Origin: CALGFH01 sp036003705 | Lineage (GTDB): Bacteria > Actinomycetota > CALGFH01 | Assembly: GCA_036003705.1 (NCBI GenBank) | Contig: DASYSE010000037.1 | Coordinates: forward strand, 1 to 49,005 | Length of the DNA: 49,005 nt | Reading direction: 5' to 3' | Shown: piece by piece, positions 7,673 to 16,033 of the stretch | How positions within the stretch are numbered: position 1 is the first letter of the stretch | How the letters are laid out: every line of letters begins with the position of its first letter | Program-made: the position numbers and the translations under genes | The notes under the pieces: generated by a model | Database searches by the model: none | Told to the model about the DNA's origin: nothing | Seen by the model: only the letters and a program-made list of their open reading frames with translations

Positions 7673-10000
7673 TCAGACCCGCAGGCGGACAACCACCAGG
7701 GCAAGGGCGGCGCCGAGGACGACGACCAGGCCGAGGGTGGCCAGGGCGACCGGGAGCGGCGGGAGGGAGAGCGCGAAGAACACCCGCAGCCCGGGGACGA
7801 CCAGGACCACGACGAAGGCCCCGGCCATGACGCCCAGCAGCAGCCGCCGCAGCGGGTTGAGCGGACGGGCGGCAAGGGCGAGCACGACCAGGCCGAGGCC
7901 GGCAAGGGCCAGGGTGGCGGTGGTGCGGGCCTGCTCGGTGCTGACGTTCTCGACGTCGGCGATCTGGTAGGCCACCAGGGTGGCGAGCGCGGCCGCCAGC
8001 CCGGCCGGGATGGCGAAGGCGAGCGTCCGGGGGACGAAGCCCGGCTTGGACCGCTGGGTGTTGGGCTCCAGGGCCAGGAAGAACCCGGGGATACCGATGG
8101 TCAGGCTGGAGATCAGGGTCAGGTGCCTAGGCAGGAACGGGAAGGCGAGCCCGGCCAGCCCGACTGCCAGGGCGAGCACGGTGGCATAGACGGTCTTGGT
8201 CACGAACAACTTGGCAACCCGCTCGATGTTGGCGATGACCCGGCGGCCCTCGGCCATCACCGCGGGCAGGGTGGCAAAGCGACCGTCCATCAGCACCAGC
8301 TCGGCCACGGCCCGCGAGGCCGAGCTGCCGCTCCCCATGGCGATGCCAAGGTCGGCGTCCTTGAGGGCGAGGACGTCGTTGACCCCGTCGCCGGTCATGG
8401 CGACCACGTGCCCGCGCCCGCCGAGGGCCCCGACCATGGCCCGCTTCTGCTGGGGCACGACCCGCCCGAACACCGAGCGGGCCTCGACCAGGTCGGCCAG
8501 CTCGGCCGCGTCGGTCGGGAGGGTCCGAGCGTCCACCGGGTCGCCGGCGCCCTGGATGCCAACCCGCCCGGCGATCGCCGCCACCGTGCGCGGGTGGTCG
8601 CCGGAGACGACCTTGACCCTGACCCCCTCCTCGGCGAACCAGGCGATGGTGGTGGCCGCGTCGTCGCGGACCTGGTCGCCGATCACCACCATCGCCCGCG
8701 ACACCAGCCCGTCCGGCGGCGTGACCCCATCCATCGGGCGTTCCGAGTGGGCCAGGAGCACCACCCGCCCGCCCTGGGCGGCGATCGCCTCCGCCCGCCG
8801 CAGCAGCTGGCCCCCGTGCAGCAGCACCTCTGGGGCGCCGAGGAGGTAGGCGCCCCGACGGGCGAAGGTGGCGCCGCTCCACTTGCGGGCCGAGGAGAAC
8901 GGGACCACCGTCTCCGGCCGCCAGCCGTCCGGGGCCGGGAAGGCCTCGCCGATCGCCCGCAGGGTGGCGTTGGGGTTGGGGTCGGCGGCGGCCAGCGCCC
9001 CCAGCGCCGCCGCGGCCTCGTCGGCCGCCCCGTCCTGCGGCATCAGCTCCTGGACGGCGAGGTCGCCGGCGGTGATCGTGCCCGTCTTGTCGAAGCAGAC
9101 CACGTCGACCCTTGCCAGGGTCTCGACCGCCGGCAGCTCGCGGACCAGCACCTGGCGCCGGCCGAGCCGGACCACCCCGACCGCGAAGGCGACGCTGGTG
9201 AGGAGCACCAGCCCCTCGGGGATCATGGCCACCGTGCCGGCGACCGCGCCGCTGAGCCCGGCCCGCGCCCCGTTGTCGTGGCGCAGCTGGCTGATGAACA
9301 GCAGCGCCGCGGTCGGCACCAGCGCCCAGGTGACGTACTTGAGGATCTGGTCGACGCCGGCGCGGAGCTCGGACCTGGCAAGGGTGAACCGGCGGGCCTC
9401 CTCGGTCAGCTGCACCGCGTACGCCTCCCTGCCGACCCGGGTGGCCCGGTAGCGGCCGGCCCCGGCGGCCACGAAGCTGCCCGACAGCAGCCGGTCGCCT
9501 TCCTGCCGGGATACCGGCTCGGACTCACCGGTGAGCAGCGACTCGTCGACCTCCAGACCTCCAGCCTCCAGCACCTCGCCGTCGACCACCACCTGATCGC
9601 CGGCGGCGGCCTCGAGCACGTCATCGAGCACCACCTGCCCGACGGCCAGCTCCTCGACCCGCCCGTCGCGAACCACCCTGGCCCTGGGGGCGTTGACCAC
9701 CTCCAGGTGGTCAAGGGTCCGCTTGGCCCGCACCTCCTGGACGATCCCGACCATGGTGTTGGCCACGATCACCAGCCCGAACAGGGCGTCCTGGAGCGGG
9801 CCGACCACCAGGATGACGGCGAGCAACGAGCCGAGCAGCAGGTTGAAGCGGGTGAGCAGGTTCGCCTTGACGATCTCGCCGATGGTCCGGGTCGGGGCGC
9901 TGGGGACGTCGTTGACCAGCCCGCGGGCCACCCTGTCGGCGACCTCGGCGGCGGTCAGGCCGCTCCGCGCCGGGACCTGCGCCCGCTCGGCCGCCTGCAT
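7673..10000 (-). CDS. ctpE: Cation-translocating P-type ATPase, CtpE-like
   Basis: 775 residues with every core P-type motif: actuator loop TGES (157-160), the M4 segment AMIPEGLVLLTSVAFAVG, the phosphorylated Asp D304 in CFDKTGTIT, and the hinge TGDGVNDVLALKDADLGIAM. About ten membrane helices are visible, including a long C-terminal set. There are no N-terminal metal-binding CxxC domains. M4 has PEGL rather than CPC, which excludes the heavy-metal (CopA/ZntA) class. The sequence around M4 and the phosphorylation site (VVRLGRRQVLVRELPAVETLARVDVV, split) resembles mycobacterial CtpE, a Ca2+ importer, so calcium is the best guess. The ATG at 10000 follows GGAGGT at the right distance; the frame continues upstream but without coding character. 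Confidence 0.88.
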   Translation of the reverse strand: MQAAERAQVPARSGLTAAEVADRVARGLVNDVPSAPTRTIGEIVKANLLTRFNLLLGSLLAVILVVGPLQDALFGLVIVANTMVGIVQEVRAKRTLDHLEVVNAPRARVVRDGRVEELAVGQVVLDDVLEAAAGDQVVVDGEVLEAGGLEVDESLLTGESEPVSRQEGDRLLSGSFVAAGAGRYRATRVGREAYAVQLTEEARRFTLARSELRAGVDQILKYVTWALVPTAALLFISQLRHDNGARAGLSGAVAGTVAMIPEGLVLLTSVAFAVGVVRLGRRQVLVRELPAVETLARVDVVCFDKTGTITAGDLAVQELMPQDGAADEAAAALGALAAADPNPNATLRAIGEAFPAPDGWRPETVVPFSSARKWSGATFARRGAYLLGAPEVLLHGGQLLRRAEAIAAQGGRVVLLAHSERPMDGVTPPDGLVSRAMVVIGDQVRDDAATTIAWFAEEGVRVKVVSGDHPRTVAAIAGRVGIQGAGDPVDARTLPTDAAELADLVEARSVFGRVVPQQKRAMVGALGGRGHVVAMTGDGVNDVLALKDADLGIAMGSGSSASRAVAELVLMDGRFATLPAVMAEGRRVIANIERVAKLFVTKTVYATVLALAVGLAGLAFPFLPRHLTLISSLTIGIPGFFLALEPNTQRSKPGFVPRTLAFAIPAGLAAALATLVAYQIADVENVSTEQARTTATLALAGLGLVVLALAARPLNPLRRLLLGVMAGAFVVVLVVPGLRVFFALSLPPLPVALATLGLVVVLGAALALVVVRLRV

Positions 10001-10116
10001 CCAGCACCTCCAGAAGCTTGCCCTCCCTGCCATCATCGCCGGGTGCAGGGCGCGGGTACAGCCCGGCCCGGCCAGGTGCTGCCCTGCCCTCGGGGTCGAT
10101 CTCGGCCCACCTCGGC

Positions 10117-10779
10117 CTACCCCCGGAAGGCGGGGTGGATGACGGCGGCGTCGGCCAGCTCGAACGCCTCCAGGTAGCGGCGGTCGTCGAACGCGGCGCG
10201 CTCGACGGTCGACCTGGCGAAGCGGAGCCGCACGACCGTGGTCGGCGCGGCCGCGCCGGGGAGCTGATAGCGACCGATGAGGCGGACACCCTGGTAGTCG
10301 TCGCCGGCCGCGACGCCGCTCTGCTGGATGGCGCGCATGATGCGCATGACCCCGAACCGGGCGTTGTTCTCGGTCAGCCCGGCACTCCCCGCCCGCCTGA
10401 TCTCCCAGGTCACGGTGATCTGCCCGCCAACTGGAGCGGTGACCCCAGTGACCTCGCCGGCTTCGCGCAGCTCGGTCTGGGCGGCCTGGCGCAGCTGGTT
10501 GGCGACCGTCGGCGCCAGCGTGGTGCTGGTGGTGGTGGCCGCCGGCCCGACCGTCTGCCCAGGCGCGCCGAAGGCGCCCGTGGTGACCGTCGGGGCCGGT
10601 TCCCGGCCCCCTCCGGTGAACGCGGGCACGACCAGCGCCAGCACAGTCACCACGGCCGCACCGATCAGCAGCATCCCGACCGGGTGCCGGTACCACGGTT
10701 GCGGCGCCCCCGGCGGCCTCGAGGACTTCGTCGGCTGCGGCGCCCGGTAGCCCCACGGCTGCTGCGGCGGCTGCTGCAC
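10117..10779 (-). CDS. Membrane-anchored protein with extracytoplasmic domain, unknown function
   Basis: 220 residues: a proline/glutamine-rich cytoplasmic N-terminus (MQQPPQQPWG), one membrane helix (about 34-53, VGMLLIGAAVVTVLALVV), a Thr/Pro-rich linker, then an outside domain of about 140 residues with ITVTWEIRR, LTENNARFGVMRIMRAI and a C-terminal ADAAVIHPAFRG. The last element recurs, as far as I recall, at the end of actinobacterial surface proteins of unknown role. The start is GTG at 10779 with AGGAGG eight bases upstream. The gene is followed by the ATPase gene on the same strand after about 115 bases. Function unknown. Confidence 0.72.
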   Translation of the reverse strand: MQQPPQQPWGYRAPQPTKSSRPPGAPQPWYRHPVGMLLIGAAVVTVLALVVPAFTGGGREPAPTVTTGAFGAPGQTVGPAATTTSTTLAPTVANQLRQAAQTELREAGEVTGVTAPVGGQITVTWEIRRAGSAGLTENNARFGVMRIMRAIQQSGVAAGDDYQGVRLIGRYQLPGAAAPTTVVRLRFARSTVERAAFDDRRYLEAFELADAAVIHPAFRG

Positions 10780-10953
10780 TGGCTGCGCCTCCTACTGCGC
10801 CGGCATCGGGTCGGCGGCGGTCGCCCAGGGGCAAGCCTATAGACTGCCCGGCCAGAAGGGCGCCTCAAGCTGCGGGAGTATGTCGATGATCCGCCAGCTC
10901 CGCATCGGCGAGCTGGAGATCGGCCACCTGCGCGTCGGCCGTCTCGAGCTGAC

Positions 10954-11370
10954 TCAGCCCGGCGACTGGGTCGTCGACGTCGGCAGGCTGCTGCCGGAGC
11001 TGCTCGAGGTGGTGCCGCCCTCGGTCGTGGTGGTCGGGAGCAGGGTCGTGGTGGTGGTCGGGAGCAGGGTCGTGGTGGTGGTCGGGCGGACGGTCGAGGT
11101 GGTGGTGGAGGTCGTCGCCGGGATGCGGCCGGCGGTGGCGACGGGGGCGCGGGGTCGTGGCGGGCGGGTCGTGGTCGACGAGACCCCGGCGAACCGGCTG
11201 CGCTGGCGCCTGGTGGTCGACGGGGCCACCGCCTGCGGCGGGGCGAGGCTCGGCGAGGCGTCGACCGGCCCGGCCGGGGTGGTCAGAAACCCGAGCAGGC
11301 TGCCGCCCCCGGCGCCCAGCGCCACCGCGACGACCAGGGTCGCCCACCGCCGATCCAGGCTGAACCGCAC
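10954..11370 (-). CDS. Threonine-rich cell-surface stalk protein
   Basis: 138 residues starting at GTG 11370 (GGGAG a few bases upstream). The short basic N-terminus RFSLDRR leads into a hydrophobic helix (WATLVVAVALGAGGGSLLGF), a signal anchor. The rest is Pro/Ser/Thr-rich and ends in repeated TTTTTLLP units and a Ser/Thr tail, the look of an unstructured, possibly glycosylated wall stalk. No folded domain follows. An ATG at 11499 in the same frame would add a lysine-rich stretch (KAKPPKRGKPQ) without a ribosome site. The opposite strand also has a long open frame over the same bases (10880-11401), so the choice of strand is a judgement. Confidence 0.5.
   Translation of the reverse strand: MRFSLDRRWATLVVAVALGAGGGSLLGFLTTPAGPVDASPSLAPPQAVAPSTTRRQRSRFAGVSSTTTRPPRPRAPVATAGRIPATTSTTTSTVRPTTTTTLLPTTTTTLLPTTTTEGGTTSSSSGSSLPTSTTQSPG
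11032..11095. repeat. 24-base tandem repeat inside the Thr-rich gene
   Basis: Two full copies and part of a third of a 24-base unit, GGTCGGGAGCAGGGTCGTGG plus TGGT, encode the TTTTTLLP repeats on the minus strand. The period is a multiple of three, so copy changes keep the reading frame. Confidence 0.75.
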
Positions 11371-11431
11371 CGCTGCTCCCGTGTGCGAGCTTCTTCGATG
11401 ATAAGCGAATCGGGACGTTGTGCCCGGTCCC

Positions 11432-11659
11432 TTAGCGATCGACAGCGGCTCCTGCGGCTTCCCCCGCTTCGGCGGCTTGGCCTTGGGATGCGCAGCCACG
11501 TCTCGGACGCAGGTCGTCGCCGGCGCCCGGCGCCAGCGCGTTCAGGTAGCGGAGCAGGCCAGGCTGTGGGTCGCGCCAGAGGCTGCCGAAGGCAAGCTCG
11601 TCACCGGCGGCCGCACGCAGCACCGGGTCGAAAGAAGGGCCGATCATGTGGGCGATCAC
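11432..11659 (-). pseudogene. Truncated sigma-70-family (ECF-like) sigma factor relic
   Basis: The frame from ATG 11659 begins FDPVLRAAAGDELAFGSLW then RDPQPGLLRYLNALAPGAGDD (11632-11513), which matches the conserved start of actinobacterial ECF sigma factors through the first helices of region 2. Right after GAGDD, where intact members continue with a Trp-containing recognition helix, the reading becomes low-complexity Gln/Ala/Gly and stops. Regions 2.3 to 4 are absent. The fragment overlaps the upstream end of the Thr-rich gene frame. Confidence 0.55.
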
Positions 11660-11791
11660 GCCGCCCGTTGCGGCCGGGTACTGTCAACCGGCCCTCTTTT
11701 GCCATCTCGATGCAACTCGCCCGCTCCGGGTGAGATCATCTCCGGCGCGACGAGCGACCGTAATGAGCGGGAACCCAAGGAAGGAGCGACG

Positions 11792-12199
11792 CTGACCGGG
11801 ACCGTGCTGGTGGCCGACGACGACGCCGACATCGTCCGCTTCGTCGAGGTGAACCTCCGCCTCGAGGGCTTTCAGGTGGTCACCGCCCGCGACGGCCACG
11901 AGGCGCTCACCAAAGCCCTCGAGGTCCACCCCGACGTCATCCTGCTGGACGTGCTGATGCCGCGGATCGACGGCTATACCGTCTGCGCCAGGCTGCGGGC
12001 CGACCACATCGGGGCGACCATCCCGGTGATCCTGCTCACCGCCAACTTCATCACCGCCGACCAGGAGTTCGCCCGCCAGGCCGGCGCCGACGACTTCGTG
12101 GTCAAGCCGTTCGACCCGTGCGAGCTGATGGCGCGGGTCAAGGCGCTGGTCGGGACCCGCCGGCCAGCTGCCCCCCCTCCGCCGCCGGCTCGGTGGTGA
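11792..12199 (+). CDS. Single-domain response regulator (receiver only)
   Basis: A complete CheY-like receiver of about 135 residues: acidic pocket DDD (residues 9-11), phospho-acceptor D53 in VILLDVLMPRIDG, T83 in VILLTA and K105 in FVVKPFDP. A Pro-rich tail follows and there is no output domain, so it works by protein contact, possibly in a phosphorelay. The start is unusual. The natural N-terminus TGTVLVADDD is preceded by CTG at 11792, and AAGGAAGGAG sits about six bases before that CTG. The first GTG in frame (11804) is too far from the ribosome site, and there is no ATG, GTG or TTG close upstream. I therefore place the start at CTG. No histidine kinase is adjacent. Confidence 0.82.
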   Translation: MTGTVLVADDDADIVRFVEVNLRLEGFQVVTARDGHEALTKALEVHPDVILLDVLMPRIDGYTVCARLRADHIGATIPVILLTANFITADQEFARQAGADDFVVKPFDPCELMARVKALVGTRRPAAPPPPPARW

Positions 12200-12202
12200 G
12201 GG

Positions 12203-12305
12203 CGTGCCGCGCACGTTGTCCCGCCTTCCAGCCTCCCAGCTCGCCGACCAGGAACCGCGGGCAGTTGGGCAGCAGCAGCGCCACCCGGTCACCCCGGGCC
12301 ACCCC
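12203..12305 (-). pseudogene. Fragment of an AMP-forming acyl-CoA ligase gene
   Basis: Read on the minus strand this spacer gives GVARGDRVALLLPNCPRF and then LVGELGGWKAGQ, which is the typical segment of class I acyl-CoA synthetases (GDRVALLLPN..EF..A.LG..KAG) near residue 60-90 of those enzymes. Only about 33 codons remain and neither the start nor the AMP-binding motifs are present. It sits between the receiver gene and the GGDEF-EAL gene. Confidence 0.55.
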
Positions 12306-12342
12306 GGCCTACCGGGATGATGTGCCGCCGGCTGGGCCGTCG

Positions 12343-14823
12343 TCAGGTCGCGGCCGCCGGCTCAACGGCCGGAACGACCACGGGAAGGTGGAACCCGCCG
12401 TCGACCAGGGTCTGCTCCAGCAGCTCGCTCATGGCCGCAGGGGTCAACGGTCGGGCGAAGTGGTAGCCCTGGCCGTCCTGGCAGCCGAGGGCGGCCAGGT
12501 GGGCCGCCTGCTCGGGCCGCTCGATGCCCTCGGCGACGGTGTGCAGCTGCAGGGTGTGGCTCAGGTTGATGATCGCGTGCGCCAGGGCGGTGTCCTCGCG
12601 ACCCCGGCCGATCCCGTCCACGAACGCCTTGTCGATCTTGAGCATGTCGATCGGGAAGCGGCGCAGGTAGCTGAGCGAGGAGTAGCCGGTGCCGAAGTCG
12701 TCGATCGCCAGGAGCACGCCGAGCCCCTTGAGCTCCCGCAGCCGCTGGCTCATGGTCTCGATATCGGTCATCAGGACCGTCTCGGTGATCTCGAGGGTGA
12801 GCAGGCGCGGCACCAGCCTCGAGGTCTCGAGGGCCTGCACCACCTCGCCGACCAGGCTCTGCTCCTCGAGCTGCCTGCCGGACAGGTTCACGTGGACCGC
12901 CAGCGGCGGCGCGTCCGGGAACCGGTCCTGCCAGCGCCGGGCCTGCTGGCAGGCCTCCAGCAGCACCCAGCGACCGATCGGTCCGATCATGCCCTGCTCC
13001 TCGGCCAGCGGGATGAACGCCGGCGGCGGGAGCAGGCCCCTGGTCGGGTGGTTCCAGCGGACCAGCGCCTCCACCCGGGTGATCCGGCCGGAGACCAGCT
13101 CGACGATCGGTTGGTAGTGCAGGACCAGCTCGCCGCGGTCGGTGGCGTGCCGCAGCTCGGCCTCCAGCTCCAGGCGCTGCAGCATGTCGGCGTGCATGTC
13201 AGGACGGAACAGCTCGAAGCGGTCCTTGCCGCCGGCCTTGGCCGCGTACATGGCCACGTCGGCGTTGCGCAGCAGCTCGTCGACGTCGACCACCCCTGGC
13301 TGGACGACGGCGACGCCGAGGCTGGCCTTGATCGGGATTGTCCGGCCGTTGAGGCCGAACGGCTTGTGCAGCATGTCGAGGATCCGGCCGGCCACCACAC
13401 CGGCCGCCTCGGCGTCGCTCACCCGCTCCAGCAGCACGGCGAACTCGTCGCCGCCGAGGCGGGCGGCGGTGTCGGTTGGCCGCAGGCAGCCCTGCAGCCT
13501 CCTGGCCGCGGCCACCAGCAGCTGGTCGCCGGCGGCGTGGCCGAGGCTGTCGTTGACGTTCTTGAAGTCGTCCAGGTCGATGAACATGACAGCCAGGTCG
13601 CCCGGTCCCGAGCGGGCCAGGGCATGCTCGACCCGCTCGGCGAACAGCGTCCGGTTGGCCAGGCCGGTCAGCCCGTCATGGAACGCCTGGTGGACGAGCT
13701 GCTCCTCGAGCTCCTTGCGATCGGAGACGTCCCGCGTGTTCAGCACCAGACCGCGCACGTTGGGGTCCTCGAGCAGGTTGGCCGCGACCGTCTCGCTGTG
13801 CAGCCAGGTGCCGTCGCGGTGGCGCACCCGCCAGGTCTCCGCCGGCGTCACCCCCGGTCGGAGCGCCGCCTCGGCCACGAACCTGGCCACCCGTTCGCGG
13901 TCGTCGGGATGCACGAGGGCGAGTGGGTCGCCGTCGACCAGGTCGCGGGGGTCGTAGCCGAGCACCCGCCTGACCGACTCGCTGTGGTAGCGGACGCCGC
14001 CGTCGGCGTCGACGATGCTGATCACGTCGGAGGAGTTCTGGACCAGCGACCGGAAGCGTTCCTCGCTGGCTCGAAGCGCCTGCTCGGCCGCCTTCCGTTC
14101 GTCGACCTCCGCGGTCAACGCCTCGTACGCCCGTGCGAAGTCCTTGCGCACCCGCTGGCGCAACGAGAGGGCAAGGGCCAGCCCGACCACCAGGACCAGC
14201 CCGCTCAAGCCGACCAGCAGGCGCTCGGAGCTGGTCCTGGCGCGGAGCGTTCCGCTGAGCGCCCCGAAGAACTCCTGCTCCTTGGTGTCGTACAGCTGCT
14301 TGATGCTGACGATGACGTCGCGGATGGCCGGGCGCATCGTCCTGACCTGGTTGCGCAGGTTCGCCTCGGTCGGCTTGGCCTTGGCTCTGGCCAGGGCCTG
14401 GTCGACCACGCGCAGGTCCTCGTCGACCCCGCGGAGCGTCTCCTTGACCATCGGGTCGTTGTCACCGAGGCCGTCCGCCAGGTGCAGCTGGTTGCCGAGC
14501 AGCGCGCGCCGGACCTGGGTGCCGCGCAGGTCCAAGGTGGTCGGCAGCTCCTCGACCTCGACGTTGAGCAGCAACGCCTCGCGCTCCACGTTGACCAGGG
14601 CGCCGGCCAGGAAGGTGACCTTGCCGAAGATGGCCGTGCTGCGGTTGACGTTGGCGTAGGCCTGCAGGATCAGCACCTCGACCCCGAGGATGAGCACCAC
14701 CAGCACGCCGCCCAGGGCAAGCTGCAGCGGGCTGCGACGCCGGCGCAGGATGGGTCCGGGGTTGACGGTCCCACTCGCCTTCCTGGCCGGCGCCAGCCCG
14801 AGCCGCCGGCGCTGGACGGTCAT
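12343..14823 (-). CDS. Membrane sensor GGDEF-EAL protein (c-di-GMP turnover) with PAS domain
   Basis: 826 residues: membrane helix 1 (36-55), an extracytoplasmic helical sensor (about 57-200), helix 2 (201-221), a PAS domain (250-370), GGDEF and EAL. The diguanylate cyclase motif is intact (L-G-G-D-E-F, 457-461) and has an upstream RxxD inhibitory site (RPTD). The EAL motif is intact (E585-A-L) with the later DDFGTGYSSL loop and KIDKAFVD. It may both make and break c-di-GMP. The gene starts four bases after the stop of the lipoprotein gene 14828-15412, so the two form a transcription unit; the lipoprotein may present a ligand to the sensor domain. That last point is inference. Confidence 0.93.
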   Translation of the reverse strand: MTVQRRRLGLAPARKASGTVNPGPILRRRRSPLQLALGGVLVVLILGVEVLILQAYANVNRSTAIFGKVTFLAGALVNVEREALLLNVEVEELPTTLDLRGTQVRRALLGNQLHLADGLGDNDPMVKETLRGVDEDLRVVDQALARAKAKPTEANLRNQVRTMRPAIRDVIVSIKQLYDTKEQEFFGALSGTLRARTSSERLLVGLSGLVLVVGLALALSLRQRVRKDFARAYEALTAEVDERKAAEQALRASEERFRSLVQNSSDVISIVDADGGVRYHSESVRRVLGYDPRDLVDGDPLALVHPDDRERVARFVAEAALRPGVTPAETWRVRHRDGTWLHSETVAANLLEDPNVRGLVLNTRDVSDRKELEEQLVHQAFHDGLTGLANRTLFAERVEHALARSGPGDLAVMFIDLDDFKNVNDSLGHAAGDQLLVAAARRLQGCLRPTDTAARLGGDEFAVLLERVSDAEAAGVVAGRILDMLHKPFGLNGRTIPIKASLGVAVVQPGVVDVDELLRNADVAMYAAKAGGKDRFELFRPDMHADMLQRLELEAELRHATDRGELVLHYQPIVELVSGRITRVEALVRWNHPTRGLLPPPAFIPLAEEQGMIGPIGRWVLLEACQQARRWQDRFPDAPPLAVHVNLSGRQLEEQSLVGEVVQALETSRLVPRLLTLEITETVLMTDIETMSQRLRELKGLGVLLAIDDFGTGYSSLSYLRRFPIDMLKIDKAFVDGIGRGREDTALAHAIINLSHTLQLHTVAEGIERPEQAAHLAALGCQDGQGYHFARPLTPAAMSELLEQTLVDGGFHLPVVVPAVEPAAAT

Positions 14824-14827
14824 CGCC

Positions 14828-15412
14828 CTAGGCGACCTTCATGCTGGCGACGCTCCAGATCCACAGGTCCGGGTTGCGGCCGAGGCTGGAGGCGTCAGGG
14901 AACACGATCCGGATCGGGCCGGCGCGATCGATCGGCATGTGCTTGCCGTCGGCCTTGGTGGCCAGCAGCATCTGCGAGCTGCGGACGTCGGCCAGCTTGA
15001 AGTCGACCTTGTAGTCGTCGAGCGCGAGCATGCTGATCTTGCTCGCCGACTCCGGGACACCGGCCACCGCCAGCAGGTCGGCCATCAGCACGCCCTCGAA
15101 CATCACCCGCCGCTTGAGGAACGGCTCGGCCGCTTCCAGCCGGACCCTGCGCATCTTCTCGATGCTGGCAAGGTCGAGCTGGAGCTGCTTGCCCTTGTTG
15201 TGGGTGCCGATGGCGCCCGACATGGTCAGCACGACCTCGCCGGCCGGCGCCGAGACCTTCTCGCCCGCCGCCAGGCTGCCGTCGTCGACCACCAGCGGCG
15301 ATGAGACGTCGGTCTTGGACGCCGGCGGCGCCTCGTCCTCCTTGCCGCCGCAGGCCGCTACCGCCAGGGCCGCCACCACCGCGATGGCGATCAGCCGAAC
15401 TCTGCGTTCCAC
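14828..15412 (-). CDS. Lipoprotein with molybdopterin-oxidoreductase-like domain
   Basis: 194 residues. The GTG at 15412 has GGGAGG five or six bases upstream. A lipoprotein signal peptide (RLIAIAVVAALAVAAC, lipid-carrying Cys21) is followed by an acidic linker. The domain that follows shows VLTMSGAIG, then MFEGVLMADLLAVAGVPESA, DYKVDFKLADV and GPIRIVFPD, ending LWIWSVASMKV. This is the strand-helix order of the sulfite-oxidase/YedY Mo-cofactor domain (PF00174-like). I see no conserved Cys to bind molybdenum, so it may be a cofactor-free, ligand-binding version. Translated together with the GGDEF-EAL gene just downstream. Assignment of the fold is moderate. Confidence 0.72.
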   Translation of the reverse strand: MERRVRLIAIAVVAALAVAACGGKEDEAPPASKTDVSSPLVVDDGSLAAGEKVSAPAGEVVLTMSGAIGTHNKGKQLQLDLASIEKMRRVRLEAAEPFLKRRVMFEGVLMADLLAVAGVPESASKISMLALDDYKVDFKLADVRSSQMLLATKADGKHMPIDRAGPIRIVFPDASSLGRNPDLWIWSVASMKVA

Positions 15413-15622
15413 AGGTTCCTCCCGAAGGACCGATGAGCATCTCTCCGGGTTTGTTTCGGCAGATCGCCGGCTCGGATGAGCGCCCGGGTATGCTGGCCCT
15501 CCTCCGGGTCGGTGACGGGGAAGGGGCACGGTGAGGCCGGAGCGGGTTCGGAGGTCCACTACCCGGCAGGCTCGGCCGTCGACGTCTGCGTCGCGCTCCG
15601 CGACGGCGACTGACGACGGCGG

Positions 15623-16033
15623 CTAGGAGCCCGGCACCTCGGCGATGTTTTGGAGGCGCACCTTGGCGTGGGCGACCAGCCGGTTCTGGTCGTCGCTGAT
15701 CGCCACCTCCCAGAGCTGGGTCGTCCGTCCCCTCGCCAGCGGGGTCGCCTCGGCGCGCAGCTGGCCGCCGCGCACCGCGCGCACGAAGTCGGTGTGGTTG
15801 GAGATGCCGACCACCTTCCCCCGGTCACCGAACCACAGCGCCCCGGCGACGCTGGCCGCGGTCTCGGCCAAGGAGGCGTGGACGCCACCGTGGACCAGCC
15901 CGTACGGCTGGTGCAGGTCGGGAGTGACCGGGCAGGTCAGCACCACCCGGTCGCCGGTGGCCTCCTCGATGCGCAGCCCGAGCAGCTTGATGAACCCGAC
16001 CTGCTTGCGGTCCTGGGGATCGGGAGGCTTCAT
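15623..16033 (-). CDS. PaaI-family hotdog thioesterase
   Basis: 136 residues, a complete single hotdog domain. The family motif YGLVHGGVHASLAETAAS gives the H48-G-G pair and the catalytic acid E57. The region KVVGISNHTDFVRAV and the C-terminal strands complete the fold. It should hydrolyse acyl- or aryl-CoA thioesters in the cytoplasm. The ATG at 16033 overlaps the stop of the translin-family gene by four bases (ATGA), and GGAGG lies about ten bases upstream. It is the last gene of the minus-strand molybdenum-cofactor cluster. Confidence 0.9.
   Translation of the reverse strand: MKPPDPQDRKQVGFIKLLGLRIEEATGDRVVLTCPVTPDLHQPYGLVHGGVHASLAETAASVAGALWFGDRGKVVGISNHTDFVRAVRGGQLRAEATPLARGRTTQLWEVAISDDQNRLVAHAKVRLQNIAEVPGS

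Noticed and set aside
7475..10177. Plus-strand frame of 900 codons opposite the P-type ATPase gene
   Set aside because: Low-complexity Gly/Asp/His/Gln/Arg composition typical of the antisense of a high-G+C gene; the minus strand has every P-type motif.
11032..11095. Direct repeats considered as a CRISPR array
   Set aside because: Units touch without spacers and encode in-frame TTTTTLLP repeats.
12118..15000. Plus-strand frame of 960 codons opposite the GGDEF-EAL gene
   Set aside because: Antisense shadow with no domain; the minus strand has intact PAS, GGDEF and EAL domains.
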